A stretch of 64,000 bases of DNA from Catellatospora sichuanensis (GCF_007483665.1 NZ_VIQO01000034.1:62001-126000); one strand, 5' to 3'; shown: positions 1-8,881, counted from the first letter of the stretch. Numbers and translations: made by a program. The notes: generated by a model not told the origin, from the sequence alone.

Positions 1-70
1 GGCGGCCTGTAGGGACTGTGTACCGCCGGTGTAGCGGGCGTGCCTAGCCTCGCCCGCAGACATCGCGTCA

Positions 71-96
71 GGCGAGCCCCGGGTCCTGGGCTCGCC
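71..96. terminator. GC hairpin before the first gene
   Basis: A 9-bp perfect stem (71-79 with 88-96) encloses an 8-base loop, and no T run follows. It sits just before the Shine-Dalgarno of the 116 gene, so it may end a transcript from outside the window or lie in the 5' UTR. Weak call. Confidence 0.35.
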
Positions 97-115
97 GCAC
101 AGTGGGGAGGGCCGG

Positions 116-949
116 ATGGTCACCAGGAGACGTCTGACGGGTGCCGCGCTCGCGTGTGCGCTGGCCGGTCCGGTCGCGGGGTGGGCGGGACAGGCGTCGG
201 CCGCGCTGCCCGCGGTCGACATGGAGGCCGTCGTCAAGGCCGCGCAGATCGACCCGCGCCGGGCCGACTCGGCGATCACGCCCGGCAGCCGCGACAGCGT
301 GCTGCTCGTGGAGAGTGCGCTGCAGGCCAAGGGGCTGCTTGCGGCGTCGTACGTCGACGGGCACTTCGGCACGAAGACCATCGACGCGTACGCGGCCTGG
401 CAGCGGTCCCTGGGCTACACCGGGCTCGACGCCACCGGCCTGCCCGGCCCGACCTCGCTAGCGAAACTCGGCGAGCAGCGCTTCACCGTGGTGCGCCCGC
501 TGTCGCCCGGGGCCGAGGTCACCTTCCGGGGCGTGCCGATGAACGCGCGTACCAAGGCGATGCTGCTCGAAGCCGAACGGCTGCTCGGCAGGCAGTTCGC
601 CGTCACGCAGGGTTCGTACAGCCCCGGCGAGGATCCGACGTCCGCGGGCACCCACGACGGCGGCGGCGCACTCGACCTCGCCGTGGACGGACTGACCTCC
701 ACCCAGCGCACGTCCGCCGTCCGCCGGCTGCGCCAGGTGGGCTTCGCCGCCTGGCTGCGCACCCCGTCCCAGGGGAACTGGCCGTATCACGTCCACGCGA
801 TCGCGCTCGCCGACACCGACCTGTCCACCCCGGCGCGCAACCAGGCCGGCGACTACTACCTCGGCCTCAACGGGCTGGCCAACCGTGGCCCCGACGACGG
901 CCCCGTGGTCGACCCGAAGGTCACCTGGGAGCAGTACCAGCGGGCGTGA
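116..949 (+). CDS. Secreted peptidoglycan-binding / M15-type peptidase-like protein
   Basis: 277 aa. The N-terminus (MVTRRR, then an Ala-rich stretch ending near residue 30, QASA) is an export signal. Residues about 55-115 resemble the PG_binding_1 fold found in wall hydrolases. The C-terminal half carries HDGGGALD near residue 180 and YHVHAI near 225, which match the spaced His, Asp and His-x-His zinc ligands of M15 D-Ala-D-Ala carboxypeptidase-like domains. From this I infer an exported wall-binding carboxypeptidase. The start has a GGGAGG ribosome site about 7 nt upstream. The last 29 bases overlap the convergent DUF4142 gene. Catalytic activity is inferred from motifs only. Confidence 0.8.
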   Translation: MVTRRRLTGAALACALAGPVAGWAGQASAALPAVDMEAVVKAAQIDPRRADSAITPGSRDSVLLVESALQAKGLLAASYVDGHFGTKTIDAYAAWQRSLGYTGLDATGLPGPTSLAKLGEQRFTVVRPLSPGAEVTFRGVPMNARTKAMLLEAERLLGRQFAVTQGSYSPGEDPTSAGTHDGGGALDLAVDGLTSTQRTSAVRRLRQVGFAAWLRTPSQGNWPYHVHAIALADTDLSTPARNQAGDYYLGLNGLANRGPDDGPVVDPKVTWEQYQRA

Positions 950-1493
950 CCGGGATCTGCACGTTCAGCTGAGCCGCCGCGGCCATGAGCTGCTCGTGGT
1001 GCTTGGCGATGACCGGCAGCGCGTCCTTGGCGAGCTGCACGACCGCCGGGTCCTGACCATTGGCGATCTCGGCCTGCGTCGCCGCCATCGCCGCCTCATG
1101 CGCCTTGAGCTGCGCCGGCACCCACGCCTGGTCGAACGGCGCACGGCTCAGTTGGTACATCTGCTGTATCACGGCCTGCTGCTCGGTGTTGGGTGCGTTG
1201 GGCAGCGCGACTCCCTGCTGCTGCGCCACGGACATCAGCGCGTCGTCGAGCTTCTGGTGATCGTCCTTGAACTCCGCGCCGAGCCGCACGACGACCGGCG
1301 AGGCGCCCTGATGGGTCGCCGCGAGATTGCTGGTCGTGATCTCCGCGAGGTTCGCCTGGTGCGCGGCGGCCAGGTATGCGTTGTCCTGTGGTGCTCGCGT
1401 GGCAGTAGGCGCTGCGGCGACCGGCCCTGCCGCGGTGGACAGCACGACGGCCAGGGCCGCGGCCAGCACATTGATGTTTCGCACGAAGCTCAT
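921..1493 (-). CDS. Secreted DUF4142-family protein
   Basis: 190 aa. Start chosen at MSFVRNINV because it opens a clear signal peptide (hydrophobic to about residue 28, ending AAA). The open frame upstream is longer but has no gene character. The mature part is helical with a repeated His pattern (AAHQANLAE, LGAEFKDDHQKLDD, KHHEQLM) typical of the DUF4142/ferritin-like putative outer-layer proteins. The family's function is not established; stress-related and metal-binding roles have been suggested. It is convergent with the M15 gene and overlaps it by 29 bases. Confidence 0.8.
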   Translation of the reverse strand: MSFVRNINVLAAALAVVLSTAAGPVAAAPTATRAPQDNAYLAAAHQANLAEITTSNLAATHQGASPVVVRLGAEFKDDHQKLDDALMSVAQQQGVALPNAPNTEQQAVIQQMYQLSRAPFDQAWVPAQLKAHEAAMAATQAEIANGQDPAVVQLAKDALPVIAKHHEQLMAAAAQLNVQIPVTPAGTAPR

Positions 1494-1726
1494 GGCCGTA
1501 CCCCCGTCGGCCGGGCACCGCGGTGGAAGCGGTGCTGCGCTTGACGGCCGTCCGACGGCGGGCGTATTCCGGCCGTGGTCCGGCCCCGTTTCGCCTGCCT
1601 TCTCCTCACCCGGCGAGTGGCGCCGCCGCCCGCATCCACGGGCGGCAGGCCTTTGTCGAGTTCCCCGCTTCGGCTCGGCCCAAAACCATGTTCCCAGGTT
1701 TTTCCTGCTCGTAGGCGTGATATCGA

Positions 1727-1761
1727 CGTGGCGGCCCCGGTTTGCGCCCGGAGCCGCCACG
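1727..1761 (-). terminator. Terminator hairpin downstream of the methyltransferase
   Basis: A 9-bp GC stem (1727-1735 with 1753-1761), extended inward by CCGG/CCGG around one mismatch, begins 8 bases past the methyltransferase stop codon. There is no clear T tract, as is common for actinobacterial terminators. Confidence 0.65.
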
Positions 1762-1768
1762 CTCGCCG

Positions 1769-2515
1769 TCAGCGCCGCTTCAGGGCGAAGACACCCCAGC
1801 CCAGGTACGGCCGCTGGTAGCGGACGTAGTCCAGCGGAGCCCGGTCGAGCTCCGCCCGGAACTCGCCGGCCAGCTCGTCGTCGGGGTTGGCGTCGAGCCA
1901 CTGCCGCACGGTGAACCACTGGGCGGCGACGTACCGGTCCCAGCTGTCCCCGTCGGCCAGCACCATCTCGACCAGGTCCCAGCCGAGGTCGCGGAACTGC
2001 GCGACCAGACCGGGCAGGTCCCGGAAGTCCTCCTTGGCGGAGGCGTGGCAACCCTCGACGGTCGCCTGGTCCGGCGGATCCGCCCGCCAGAACGGCTCAC
2101 CGATCAGCAGCAGCCCACCGGGTCGCAGGCTGCGTTCGAGCAGTTCGATCGTTCCGGCGACACCGCCGCCGAGCCAGGTCGCACCGACGCAGGCCGCGAC
2201 GTCGACTCCGGTGGGCTCGACGTGCCCGCCGGCGTCGGCGTGCACGAACGTCAGCCGGTCGGCGACGCCCAGCTCGACGGCCCGCCTGCGGGCGTTGCCG
2301 AGGAAGTGGGTGCTGATGTCGACGCCGGTGCCGGTGACACCGTGGTCACGGGCCCACAGGCAGAGCATCTCGCCGCTGCCGCAGGCCAGGTCGAGCACGG
2401 TCGTGCCGGCCCGCAGGCCGATCGCCCGCCCGAGGACGGCGAACTTCTCCTCGGTGTACGGGTCGTGGATGCGGTGGTGCTGCTCGCGGATGACGAAACT
2501 ACGTGGAAGATCCAC
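1769..2515 (-). CDS. Class I SAM-dependent methyltransferase
   Basis: 248 aa, GTG start at 2515. Motif I is LDLACGSGEML near residue 42, followed by an acidic residue at the end of strand 2 (TGVDIST). Post-motif segments (VHADAGGH, RPGGLLLIGEPFW) fit the Methyltransf_25/11 fold. The substrate is not evident. A cytosolic small-molecule methyltransferase is likely. GGAG lies about 10 nt before the GTG. The start lies inside a tiny upstream ORF (2499-2582), so its translation may be coupled to that leader. A hairpin terminator follows the gene. Confidence 0.82.
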   Translation of the reverse strand: MDLPRSFVIREQHHRIHDPYTEEKFAVLGRAIGLRAGTTVLDLACGSGEMLCLWARDHGVTGTGVDISTHFLGNARRRAVELGVADRLTFVHADAGGHVEPTGVDVAACVGATWLGGGVAGTIELLERSLRPGGLLLIGEPFWRADPPDQATVEGCHASAKEDFRDLPGLVAQFRDLGWDLVEMVLADGDSWDRYVAAQWFTVRQWLDANPDDELAGEFRAELDRAPLDYVRYQRPYLGWGVFALKRR

Positions 2516-2582
2516 TTCGGAGGTTCTCCAAATCGGGGTTACGGGTGGTCAGGAGCTCGGAACCAGCGACCGTGACCCGCAT
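2499..2582 (-). CDS. Possible 27-aa leader ORF overlapping the methyltransferase start
   Basis: ATG at 2582 with a perfect GGAGGT (2590-2595) placed 7 nt upstream. The frame runs 27 codons to TAG at 2499, 17 nt past the methyltransferase GTG. It begins MRVTVAGSELLTT and ends LRSGSST. It overlaps the last 44 bases of the hydrolase gene, in a locally AT-richer stretch whose hydrolase-frame codons (GGA, GGT, GCA, TTT, AAT) are rare here. No family is recognised. It could be a translated leader or an accident of a good ribosome site. Confidence 0.35.
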   Translation of the reverse strand: MRVTVAGSELLTTRNPDLENLRSGSST

Positions 2583-3567
2583 TAAATGCACCTCCATATG
2601 ACGTGAACGACGGACGACCCAGGTCGGGTCGGCCGCGGCGGCCGAGCCTACGCGACGGCGCGGATTCCCGTCGACCGCCCCAGTCTTCGGCGGTGGCGTC
2701 GGCGGTCCCGAGGACGACCTCTGCCAGCGCGGTGAGGGTGGCGCTGCCGGACTCGAGGTAGCCGTCATGGCCGCGTACGCCGCCGGTCGGCAGCAGCCGC
2801 GCGCCGAACCCGACGGTGCCGGGACGGGTTCCGTGACCCAGGCCGAGCACGCGTACGCCGGGGACGCGGCGGATCCAGTCGGTGGCCGCCTCCGCCGCCC
2901 ACACCCGCGCCCCGGTGCCCAGGTCGCCGACATGGTCGTGGCCCATGCCGGGGCTGCCGATCGCGACCAGGTCGCCGACCTGCGCGGGCAGCTTGCTCGC
3001 GGCCAGGCCCAGCACGGTCGAGCCGTAGCTGTGCCCGATCAGCGTGATGGCGGGTGCCGGGCGCTCGTGCACCAGCCGTCCGACGAACCGGGTCAGCGCC
3101 GCGGCACCGGCCGCGGCCCGGGACTCGGTGGCCACGTCGAGGCCCCAGCCGTTTGGCGGGTCGTATCCCAGCCAGGCCACCACCGCCACCCGTGCGTGTG
3201 GGGACCGCCGTTGCAGCTCCGCGGACAGCTGCCGGGCCTGCACCGCCGGGGCCCGCCGTGCGACGCCGCCGAGCCCGCGGTCGAAGTCGGCCAGGTTGGT
3301 GCCGACCCCGGGCACCAGCACCGCGACCCGGTCCGCCGTGGACAGATCGCCCAGGATCTCGACGGCGAAACCGTCGCCGCTCGGATCGAACAGCAGGAAG
3401 CGGCGGCCATCGGCAGCCCACCCGGCGAACGGCTCGCCCGCCGCGGTCATCGCGGCTGCGGCTTGTGCATAGTCGGCGGCGACGGGAAGCGGCGCGGCGG
3501 CGGGTGCGGCGAACAGGCCCAGCGCGAGTGCGCTGACCGTGCCGACGGAGAGGAATCTCGAACGCAT
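2539..3567 (-). CDS. Secreted alpha/beta hydrolase, DUF1023-like
   Basis: 342 aa from ATG 3567 (a GTG 9 bases earlier is also possible). The signal peptide MRSRFLSVG... runs to about residue 30. The body has VLVPGVGTNLADFDRG, the nucleophile elbow GHSYGS (Ser near residue 175) and a late GHDGYLE that may hold the catalytic His, all features of the DUF1023 hydrolase family. A lipase/esterase-type activity outside the cell is inferred. The last 50 or so residues are Arg/Gly-rich, low in conservation signal and rich in rare codons, so the true C-terminus could be shifted by a late frameshift. It is upstream of the methyltransferase on the same strand. Confidence 0.75.
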   Translation of the reverse strand: MRSRFLSVGTVSALALGLFAAPAAAPLPVAADYAQAAAAMTAAGEPFAGWAADGRRFLLFDPSGDGFAVEILGDLSTADRVAVLVPGVGTNLADFDRGLGGVARRAPAVQARQLSAELQRRSPHARVAVVAWLGYDPPNGWGLDVATESRAAAGAAALTRFVGRLVHERPAPAITLIGHSYGSTVLGLAASKLPAQVGDLVAIGSPGMGHDHVGDLGTGARVWAAEAATDWIRRVPGVRVLGLGHGTRPGTVGFGARLLPTGGVRGHDGYLESGSATLTALAEVVLGTADATAEDWGGRRESAPSRRLGRRGRPDLGRPSFTSYGGAFNAGHGRWFRAPDHP

Positions 3568-3641
3568 GAGCGCCACCGTGCGTGGCGGGCCACCGTGCAG
3601 GCGTCGCCCTGCGGAGCCATTCGTGCGGTGCTACCGGGGTG

Positions 3642-4295
3642 CTACTCCCCGGCGGCGACCAGACCCGACTCGTACGCCAGCACCACGGCCTGCGCCCGGT
3701 CGCGCAGCCCCAGCTTGCCGAGCACCCGGCTGACGTGGGTCTTTACCGTCTGCTCGGCGAGCACCAGCAACTCGGCGATCTCCTGGTTGGACAGCCCGCG
3801 GGCGATCAGCCGCAGCACCTCGGTCTCCCGCGCGGTCAGCGCGTTGAGCGACACCGGCCGGGGCCGGTCGGCCCGCGGCCGCGACGCGAACTCCGCGATC
3901 AGCCGCCGGGTCACCGAGGGCGCGAGCAGCGCCTCCCCGCCCGCCACCACACGTACGGCGTGAATCAGGTCGGCGGCGGGGGCATCCTTGAGCAGGAAGC
4001 CGCTCGCCCCGGCGCGCAGCGCCTCGTACACGTAATCGTCGAGGTCGAACGTGGTCAGGATGATCACCTTCGGGCGCTCGCCGCCCGCGAGCCGACGGGT
4101 GGCCTCCAGGCCGTCCATCACCGGCATACGCACGTCCATCAGCACCACGTCCGGGTCGAGGCGGCGGGCCGCGGCCACGCCCTCGGCCCCGTCCGCGGCG
4201 TCGCCGAGCACCACCAGGTCGGGCTGCGCGGCCAGCAGCGCGCCGAAGCCCTGCCGCACCATGGCCTGGTCGTCGACGATCAAGACCTTGATCAA
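3642..4295 (-). CDS. NarL/LuxR-family response regulator
   Basis: 217 aa. The receiver domain opens KVLIVDDQAMVRQGF, has the phospho-acceptor Asp in PDVVLMDVRMP (near residue 54), the Thr switch in ILTTFD and Lys in FLLKDA. The C-terminal GerE/LuxR helix-turn-helix contains TARETEVLRLIARGLSNQEIA. The start is TTG at 4295, chosen because it follows GGAGGA and overlaps the kinase stop as TTGA, a translational-coupling arrangement. With the adjacent histidine kinase it forms a two-component system whose signal is unknown. Confidence 0.9.
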   Translation of the reverse strand: MIKVLIVDDQAMVRQGFGALLAAQPDLVVLGDAADGAEGVAAARRLDPDVVLMDVRMPVMDGLEATRRLAGGERPKVIILTTFDLDDYVYEALRAGASGFLLKDAPAADLIHAVRVVAGGEALLAPSVTRRLIAEFASRPRADRPRPVSLNALTARETEVLRLIARGLSNQEIAELLVLAEQTVKTHVSRVLGKLGLRDRAQAVVLAYESGLVAAGE

Positions 4296-5524
4296 TGAAC
4301 TCCTCCGTCCGGCAGCAGCGCCGTCACCGCGAACCCGCCGTCGCCGGTCGCCTCCGTGCTCAGCTCGCCGTCCAGGATCGCCACCCGTTCGCGCATCCCG
4401 ACCAGGCCGTGTCCCGCCCCGGGCGGCCGGGCCGGGCGTCCGGTCGCCCGCCCGTTGCGCACCTGCACCCGCAGGCCCGACTCGTCGGCGGAAAGCGACA
4501 CGTCTACTCGCGAACCAGGCGCGTAGCGGGCCGCGTTGGCGAGCGCCTCCTGCACGATGCGATACGCCGTCAGCGCCGCGGCCTCGCCGACCGGCCGCAG
4601 CGGCAGCTCCATGGCCAGGTGCGCGTCGACACCGGCCGCCTGCGCGTCGTCGACCAGCGGGCCGAGTTCGGCCAGGCCGGGCTGGGGCGCGGTGAGGGCC
4701 GGGTCGTCGGCCTGGCGCAGCACCGACAGCAGGCGGCGCATGTCGTCCAGCGCGGTGCGCGCCGACGCGGCGATCTCGGTGAACTCCTCCCTGGCGGGCC
4801 CGGTCAGTTCGGCGACGCGATACGGGGCCGTCTCCGCGCGTACCGCGATCATCGACATGGAATGCGCGACCACGTCGTGCATCTCGCGGGCGATGCGGGT
4901 GCGTTCCTGCAGCACCGCGCGGCGGGCCTGTTCCAGCTCGCTGCGCTCGGCCTGCTCGGCCAGCGCCCGCTGGCTGCGCCGCCGCCGCCGCACCTGGTCG
5001 CCGACCAGCATGATCGCGGCCAGCAGCACGGTCACGCCCCAGGCATTGCCGGCGTTGGGCACGTACACCCACACCGGCAGCAGGCTGAACAGCCAGCACC
5101 AGGCGCTGACCCCGGCGTCGGCGCGCAGCGCGACGAACCACAGCACCGCCAGGAACGCCAGGATCTGCACCGGATTCCACGCCCACGACTCCGTCGTGAC
5201 GTATCCGACGGTGCCGACCAGCAGCGCGGCGAAGCCGATCCGCCAGGCCAGCAGCGGCCGGTAGGCCATCAGCGCGGCGGGCGCGGTCCCGGCCGCGGCC
5301 AGCAGGATCGACCAGCCGCCGGAGAGGTGACGGTTGTCGGTGAGGTATTCGTAGGCGGCGCTGGTGAGCCCGATCAGCGCCAGCAGCAGCACCGGGACCA
5401 GGAACGGCCGGATTCGCGGCCACCGCCGGCTGGTCGACGCCGCGGGCGGATAGTCCGCCCCCAGGAACAGCCGGCGCAGGTCGCCCAGCACCTGTCCGCC
5501 CGGCCGACGCGTCACGCTCTCCAC
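4292..5524 (-). CDS. Sensor histidine kinase (HisKA_3 type)
   Basis: 410 aa, GTG start. About five membrane segments lie between residues 35 and 175. A short coiled stretch leads to the DHp motif RIAREMHDVVAHSMSM (phospho-acceptor His near residue 220). The HATPase_c domain contains NAARYAPGS (N box) and GHGLVGMRERV (G box). There is no large extracellular domain, so it probably senses membrane or cytosolic cues. A TAGGCT box sits 7 nt before the GTG, suggesting a leaderless transcript. It is coupled to the response regulator by a 4-base overlap. Confidence 0.9.
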   Translation of the reverse strand: MESVTRRPGGQVLGDLRRLFLGADYPPAASTSRRWPRIRPFLVPVLLLALIGLTSAAYEYLTDNRHLSGGWSILLAAAGTAPAALMAYRPLLAWRIGFAALLVGTVGYVTTESWAWNPVQILAFLAVLWFVALRADAGVSAWCWLFSLLPVWVYVPNAGNAWGVTVLLAAIMLVGDQVRRRRRSQRALAEQAERSELEQARRAVLQERTRIAREMHDVVAHSMSMIAVRAETAPYRVAELTGPAREEFTEIAASARTALDDMRRLLSVLRQADDPALTAPQPGLAELGPLVDDAQAAGVDAHLAMELPLRPVGEAAALTAYRIVQEALANAARYAPGSRVDVSLSADESGLRVQVRNGRATGRPARPPGAGHGLVGMRERVAILDGELSTEATGDGGFAVTALLPDGGVH

Positions 5525-5531
5525 CGGCCGA

Positions 5532-5537
5532 AGCCTA
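5532..5537 (-). promoter_or_regulatory. Leaderless-type -10 box for the histidine kinase
   Basis: TAGGCT on the minus strand with 7 nt to the GTG at 5524. No Shine-Dalgarno is visible. TANNNT at this distance is typical of actinobacterial leaderless promoters. Confidence 0.5.
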
Positions 5538-5703
5538 CGGCGCGGCCAGGGTGGCCGTCGTCATACCCGGGAGCCATCCGCAGGTCGTACCGGGGTAGCG
5601 GGTAGCCGGTCGGCGGCTGTTCACCCGGCGTTGTCCTGATCAACTCCAGCCGGTCAGCCGTGCTCGGTACCAAGACCACGTCCACCCTTGGTTTGGAGCA
5701 CCG

Positions 5704-8031
5704 ATGTCATTCCCCACCCGGGCGATCGCGGGAGCCGGGGCCGCCGGCCTCGCCGCGACGCTCCTGCTCAGCGGCCCCACGCAGGCCGCCGACTCGCCGC
5801 AGACGTTCAGCCGCATAGCGACCTTCCCCGTCTACCTGAACACGTCGGCCGCCGACGCCGCGTCGGCCGAGATCTCCGCCGTCAGCGCCGACGGCCAGAC
5901 CGTGATCTACACCGACGCCTCCGGCCACCGGATCGGCTTCGTGAACATCACCGACCCGGCCGCCCCGGCTCCCGCCGGCGTGCTCGGCCTGCCCGGCTCG
6001 CCGACCTCGGTCGCCGTCCTCGGTCAGTACGCCCTGGTCGCGGTCAGCACCGGCGCGGACTTCACCCACCCCGACGGCGAGCTGCTCGTCGTCGACGTGG
6101 CGACCCGTGCCGTGAAGCGCAGCATCGACCTGGGCGGCCAGCCCGACTCGGTCGCGGTGTCGCCCGACGGCAAGTACGTCGCGATCGCCATCGAGAACGA
6201 GCGCGACGAGGATGTCGACGACGGCGAGATCCCGCAGGCGCCCGCCGGTCGGCTGTCGGTCGTGGACATCAAGCCTGCCGTTGCCGACTGGGCGCTGCGC
6301 ACCGTCGCGCTGACCGGCCTCGCCGAGGTCGCACCGACCGACCCGGAGCCTGAGTACGTCTCGATCAACAGCGCCGGCAAGGCCGTGGTCTCCCTGCAGG
6401 AGAACAACCACCTGGCCATCGTGGACCTGGCCACCGGCAAGGTCGACAAGCACTTCAGCGCCGGGCAGGTCGCCGTCTCCGCGGTCGACACCGCAGACGA
6501 CGACCGGATCTCGCTGACCGGCAGCATCAACGCCCGCCGCGAACCTGACGGCGTGGTGTGGCTCGGCACCGACCGGTTCGCCACCGCCAACGAGGGCGAC
6601 TACGAGGGCGGCTCGCGCGGCTGGACCGTCTTCGACACCAGCGGCAAGGTCGTCTTCGACGCGGGCGACAGCCTGGAGCACCTGGCCGTCACCCACGGCA
6701 GCTACCCCGACAAGCGCAGCGACGCCAAGGGCGTGGAGCCGGAGAACGTCGCCACGGGCGTGTTCGGCGGCAAGCCGTACCTGTTCGTCAACGCCGAGCG
6801 CGGCAACTTCACCGCCGTGTACGAGGTCGGCGACCCGGCCCGCCCGAAGTTCGTTCAGCTCATCCCGACCGCGAACGAGCCCGAGGGCGTCATCGCGGTG
6901 CCGTCGCGCGGCCTCGTCGTGATCTCCAGCGAGCTGGACGACCCGGGCAACGGGCTGCGCGGGGCGGTCACCATCGCGCAGTTCGGGCAGGCTCCGGCGT
7001 ACCCGTCGCTGGTTTCGGCGAAGTCCGGCGACCTGCCGATCGCCTGGGGCGCACTGTCCGGCCTCACCCCGGCCGCGGGCGAGCCCGCCAAGCTGTGGGG
7101 CGTCAGCGACAGCGTGTACGCGCCGACTCGCCTGTTCGCCATCGACACCGCGGCCACCCCGGCCGTGATCACCAAGGACCTGACCGTCACCAAGGACGGC
7201 AAGGGGGTCGCGCTGGACGCGGAGGGCCTGGCCACCCGGCCCGGCGGCGGCTTCTGGCTGGCCGTCGAGGGCGCCAAGGGCCCGGAGAACAAGCTGGTCC
7301 GCATCGACGCCGCGGGCGCCGTGCAGCAGGAGGTGCCGCTGCCGGCCGACGTCACCGCCAAGCTCGGCAGCAACGGCCTGGAGGGTGTCGCGGTCACCGG
7401 CTCCGGCGCGACCGAGACCGTATGGGTCGCCGTGCAGCGTGAGCTGACCGACGAGAAGGGCGCCGCCCGCATCGGCCGCTACCGGGTCACCGAGGGCGAC
7501 TGGGCGTGGCTGGGCTACCCGCTCGACGCCGCGCCCACCGGTGCGTGGGTCGGCCTGTCCGAGCTGGTGGCGCTCGACGCGGACACGTTCGCGGTGATCG
7601 AGCGCGACAACCAGCGCGGTGAGCTGGCCAAACTCAAGAAGGTGTACACCTTCGACGTGCCCGCCACGCTCGGCGCCGGGGTCAACCCGGTGACCAAGAA
7701 GCTCGCCGTCGACGTGCTGCCCGCGCTGCGGGCCGGCCGCGGCTGGACCCAGGACAAGCTGGAGGGCCTGACCGTCGGCGGGGACGGGAACGTGTACGCC
7801 GTCACCGACAACGACGGCATCGACGACGCCACCGGCGAGACCGTGTTCCTGCGGCTCGGCAAGGCGAACGCGGTGTTCCCGGGCGTGTTCCCGCCCGCGG
7901 ACGGCGGCGAAGGCGGCGGCCTGCCCGTCACCGGCGCCAAGGTCACCACGATCGTCGCGGCCGGCATTCTGGTGCTGGCCCTGGGCGCGGGCCTGTTCCG
8001 GCTGGCCCGTCGGCGTCGCCCGGCGGTCTGA
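5704..8031 (+). CDS. Cell-wall-anchored esterase-like-activity-of-phytase family protein
   Basis: 775 aa. Signal peptide to about residue 29 (THTQA-like end, TQAADS). The N-terminal half reads as a beta-propeller with repeated surface-protein motifs (QPDSVAVSPDGKYVAIAIENE, PEYVSINSAGKAVVSLQENN). The C-terminal half has ALDAEGLATRPGGGFWLAVE and DKLEGLTVGGDGNVYAVTDND, typical of the phytase esterase-like domain (PF13449 type). It ends LPVTGAK, a hydrophobic span and RRRR, a sortase sorting signal, so it is probably linked to peptidoglycan. A phosphoester hydrolase role is inferred from the family name only. GGAG precedes the start by 5 nt. A 13-bp hairpin follows. Confidence 0.8.
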   Translation: MSFPTRAIAGAGAAGLAATLLLSGPTQAADSPQTFSRIATFPVYLNTSAADAASAEISAVSADGQTVIYTDASGHRIGFVNITDPAAPAPAGVLGLPGSPTSVAVLGQYALVAVSTGADFTHPDGELLVVDVATRAVKRSIDLGGQPDSVAVSPDGKYVAIAIENERDEDVDDGEIPQAPAGRLSVVDIKPAVADWALRTVALTGLAEVAPTDPEPEYVSINSAGKAVVSLQENNHLAIVDLATGKVDKHFSAGQVAVSAVDTADDDRISLTGSINARREPDGVVWLGTDRFATANEGDYEGGSRGWTVFDTSGKVVFDAGDSLEHLAVTHGSYPDKRSDAKGVEPENVATGVFGGKPYLFVNAERGNFTAVYEVGDPARPKFVQLIPTANEPEGVIAVPSRGLVVISSELDDPGNGLRGAVTIAQFGQAPAYPSLVSAKSGDLPIAWGALSGLTPAAGEPAKLWGVSDSVYAPTRLFAIDTAATPAVITKDLTVTKDGKGVALDAEGLATRPGGGFWLAVEGAKGPENKLVRIDAAGAVQQEVPLPADVTAKLGSNGLEGVAVTGSGATETVWVAVQRELTDEKGAARIGRYRVTEGDWAWLGYPLDAAPTGAWVGLSELVALDADTFAVIERDNQRGELAKLKKVYTFDVPATLGAGVNPVTKKLAVDVLPALRAGRGWTQDKLEGLTVGGDGNVYAVTDNDGIDDATGETVFLRLGKANAVFPGVFPPADGGEGGGLPVTGAKVTTIVAAGILVLALGAGLFRLARRRRPAV

Positions 8032-8038
8032 GTGAGCC

Positions 8039-8075
8039 GAGGGGGTTGCGGCGTCTGACGGTCCGCAACCCCCTC
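8039..8075. terminator. Strong 13-bp hairpin between convergent genes
   Basis: Perfect 13-bp stem (8039-8051 with 8063-8075) and an 11-base loop, 8 bases after the wall-anchored protein's stop. It also lies downstream of the convergent SDR gene, so it may serve both strands. Confidence 0.85.
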
Positions 8076-8140
8076 ACCGGCGATCAGGAGTGGTCCGGGC
8101 ATACCGGGCCGGGTTCGCCGACCACTGAGGTCAGTGGCGC

Positions 8141-8881
8141 TCAGGAGTCCCGCAGCATCGCGTCGGCCACCCCCGGAGCGACCCGGCGGATCACGCGGAA
8201 CGGCCGCGCCCGCCCCACGGCGATCACCGGCACGCGGCGCGCGATCCCGTGCAGGATCTGCCGCGCGGCCTGGTCGGCGGGCATCGCGCCGTCGTTTCGC
8301 CCGGCCGTCATCGGCGTGGCGACCAGCGGCATCAGAGCCTCCTGCACGGTCACCCCGGCGTCCGCGTCGTCCCACTGGTAGCGCAGCGCCCGGAGGAACA
8401 CGCCGAGCCCGGCCTTGCCGGCGCAGTACACCGGCGCGCTCTTTTTCGGGGAGTAGGCCAGTGCCGAGGTGAGCGCAGTGAAGACGCCGCGCGACCGGCG
8501 CAGGTGCGGCCAGGCCGCGCCGGCCAGCACGACCGGTCCGACGAGGTTGGTGTGCACTTCGTTGAGCACATCCGCGCTGTCGGTGGCGGCCCAGCCTCCG
8601 GTGAAGGACTGGCGGTGCTGTACTGCGGCGTTGGCGACGACGACGTCGAGCCCGCCGAGGGTGGCGGCGGCGTCGGCGACGAGCGCGGCGGTGCGGCCGG
8701 GGTCGGCCAGGTCGGTGACCCAGCCGGTGACGCCGGGGTGCCGGGTGGCCTCGGTGAGCCGGTCGGGGTCGCGGCCGCAGGTTGCGACGAGCGCGCCCTG
8801 CTCGGCGAGCAGGCGGACCAGGTGCGCGCCGATGCCGCTGGTGCCTCCGGTGACGAGGACGCGTCTGCGGTGGAAGGTCAT
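8141..8881 (-). CDS. Short-chain dehydrogenase/reductase
   Basis: 246 aa from ATG 8881. The N-terminal cofactor motif is VLVTGGTSGIGAHL (residues 8-21), with NAA near residue 83. The catalytic Ser (TALTSALAYS) and Tyr-x3-Lys (YCAGK) are all present, so it should be an active classical SDR. CGRDPDR after strand 2 suggests NADP preference by analogy with classical SDRs. The substrate is unknown. It is divergent from an AraC-type regulator with only 49 bases between starts, so that regulator probably controls it. Confidence 0.87.
   Translation of the reverse strand: MTFHRRRVLVTGGTSGIGAHLVRLLAEQGALVATCGRDPDRLTEATRHPGVTGWVTDLADPGRTAALVADAAATLGGLDVVVANAAVQHRQSFTGGWAATDSADVLNEVHTNLVGPVVLAGAAWPHLRRSRGVFTALTSALAYSPKKSAPVYCAGKAGLGVFLRALRYQWDDADAGVTVQEALMPLVATPMTAGRNDGAMPADQAARQILHGIARRVPVIAVGRARPFRVIRRVAPGVADAMLRDS

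Noticed and set aside
71..96. Riboswitch in the first intergenic hairpin
   Set aside because: Only a simple stem-loop is present, with no known aptamer elements.
2499..2582. RiPP precursor peptide beside a methyltransferase
   Set aside because: The 27-residue ORF has no leader/core pattern or adjacent maturation enzymes; a leader ORF is the simpler reading.
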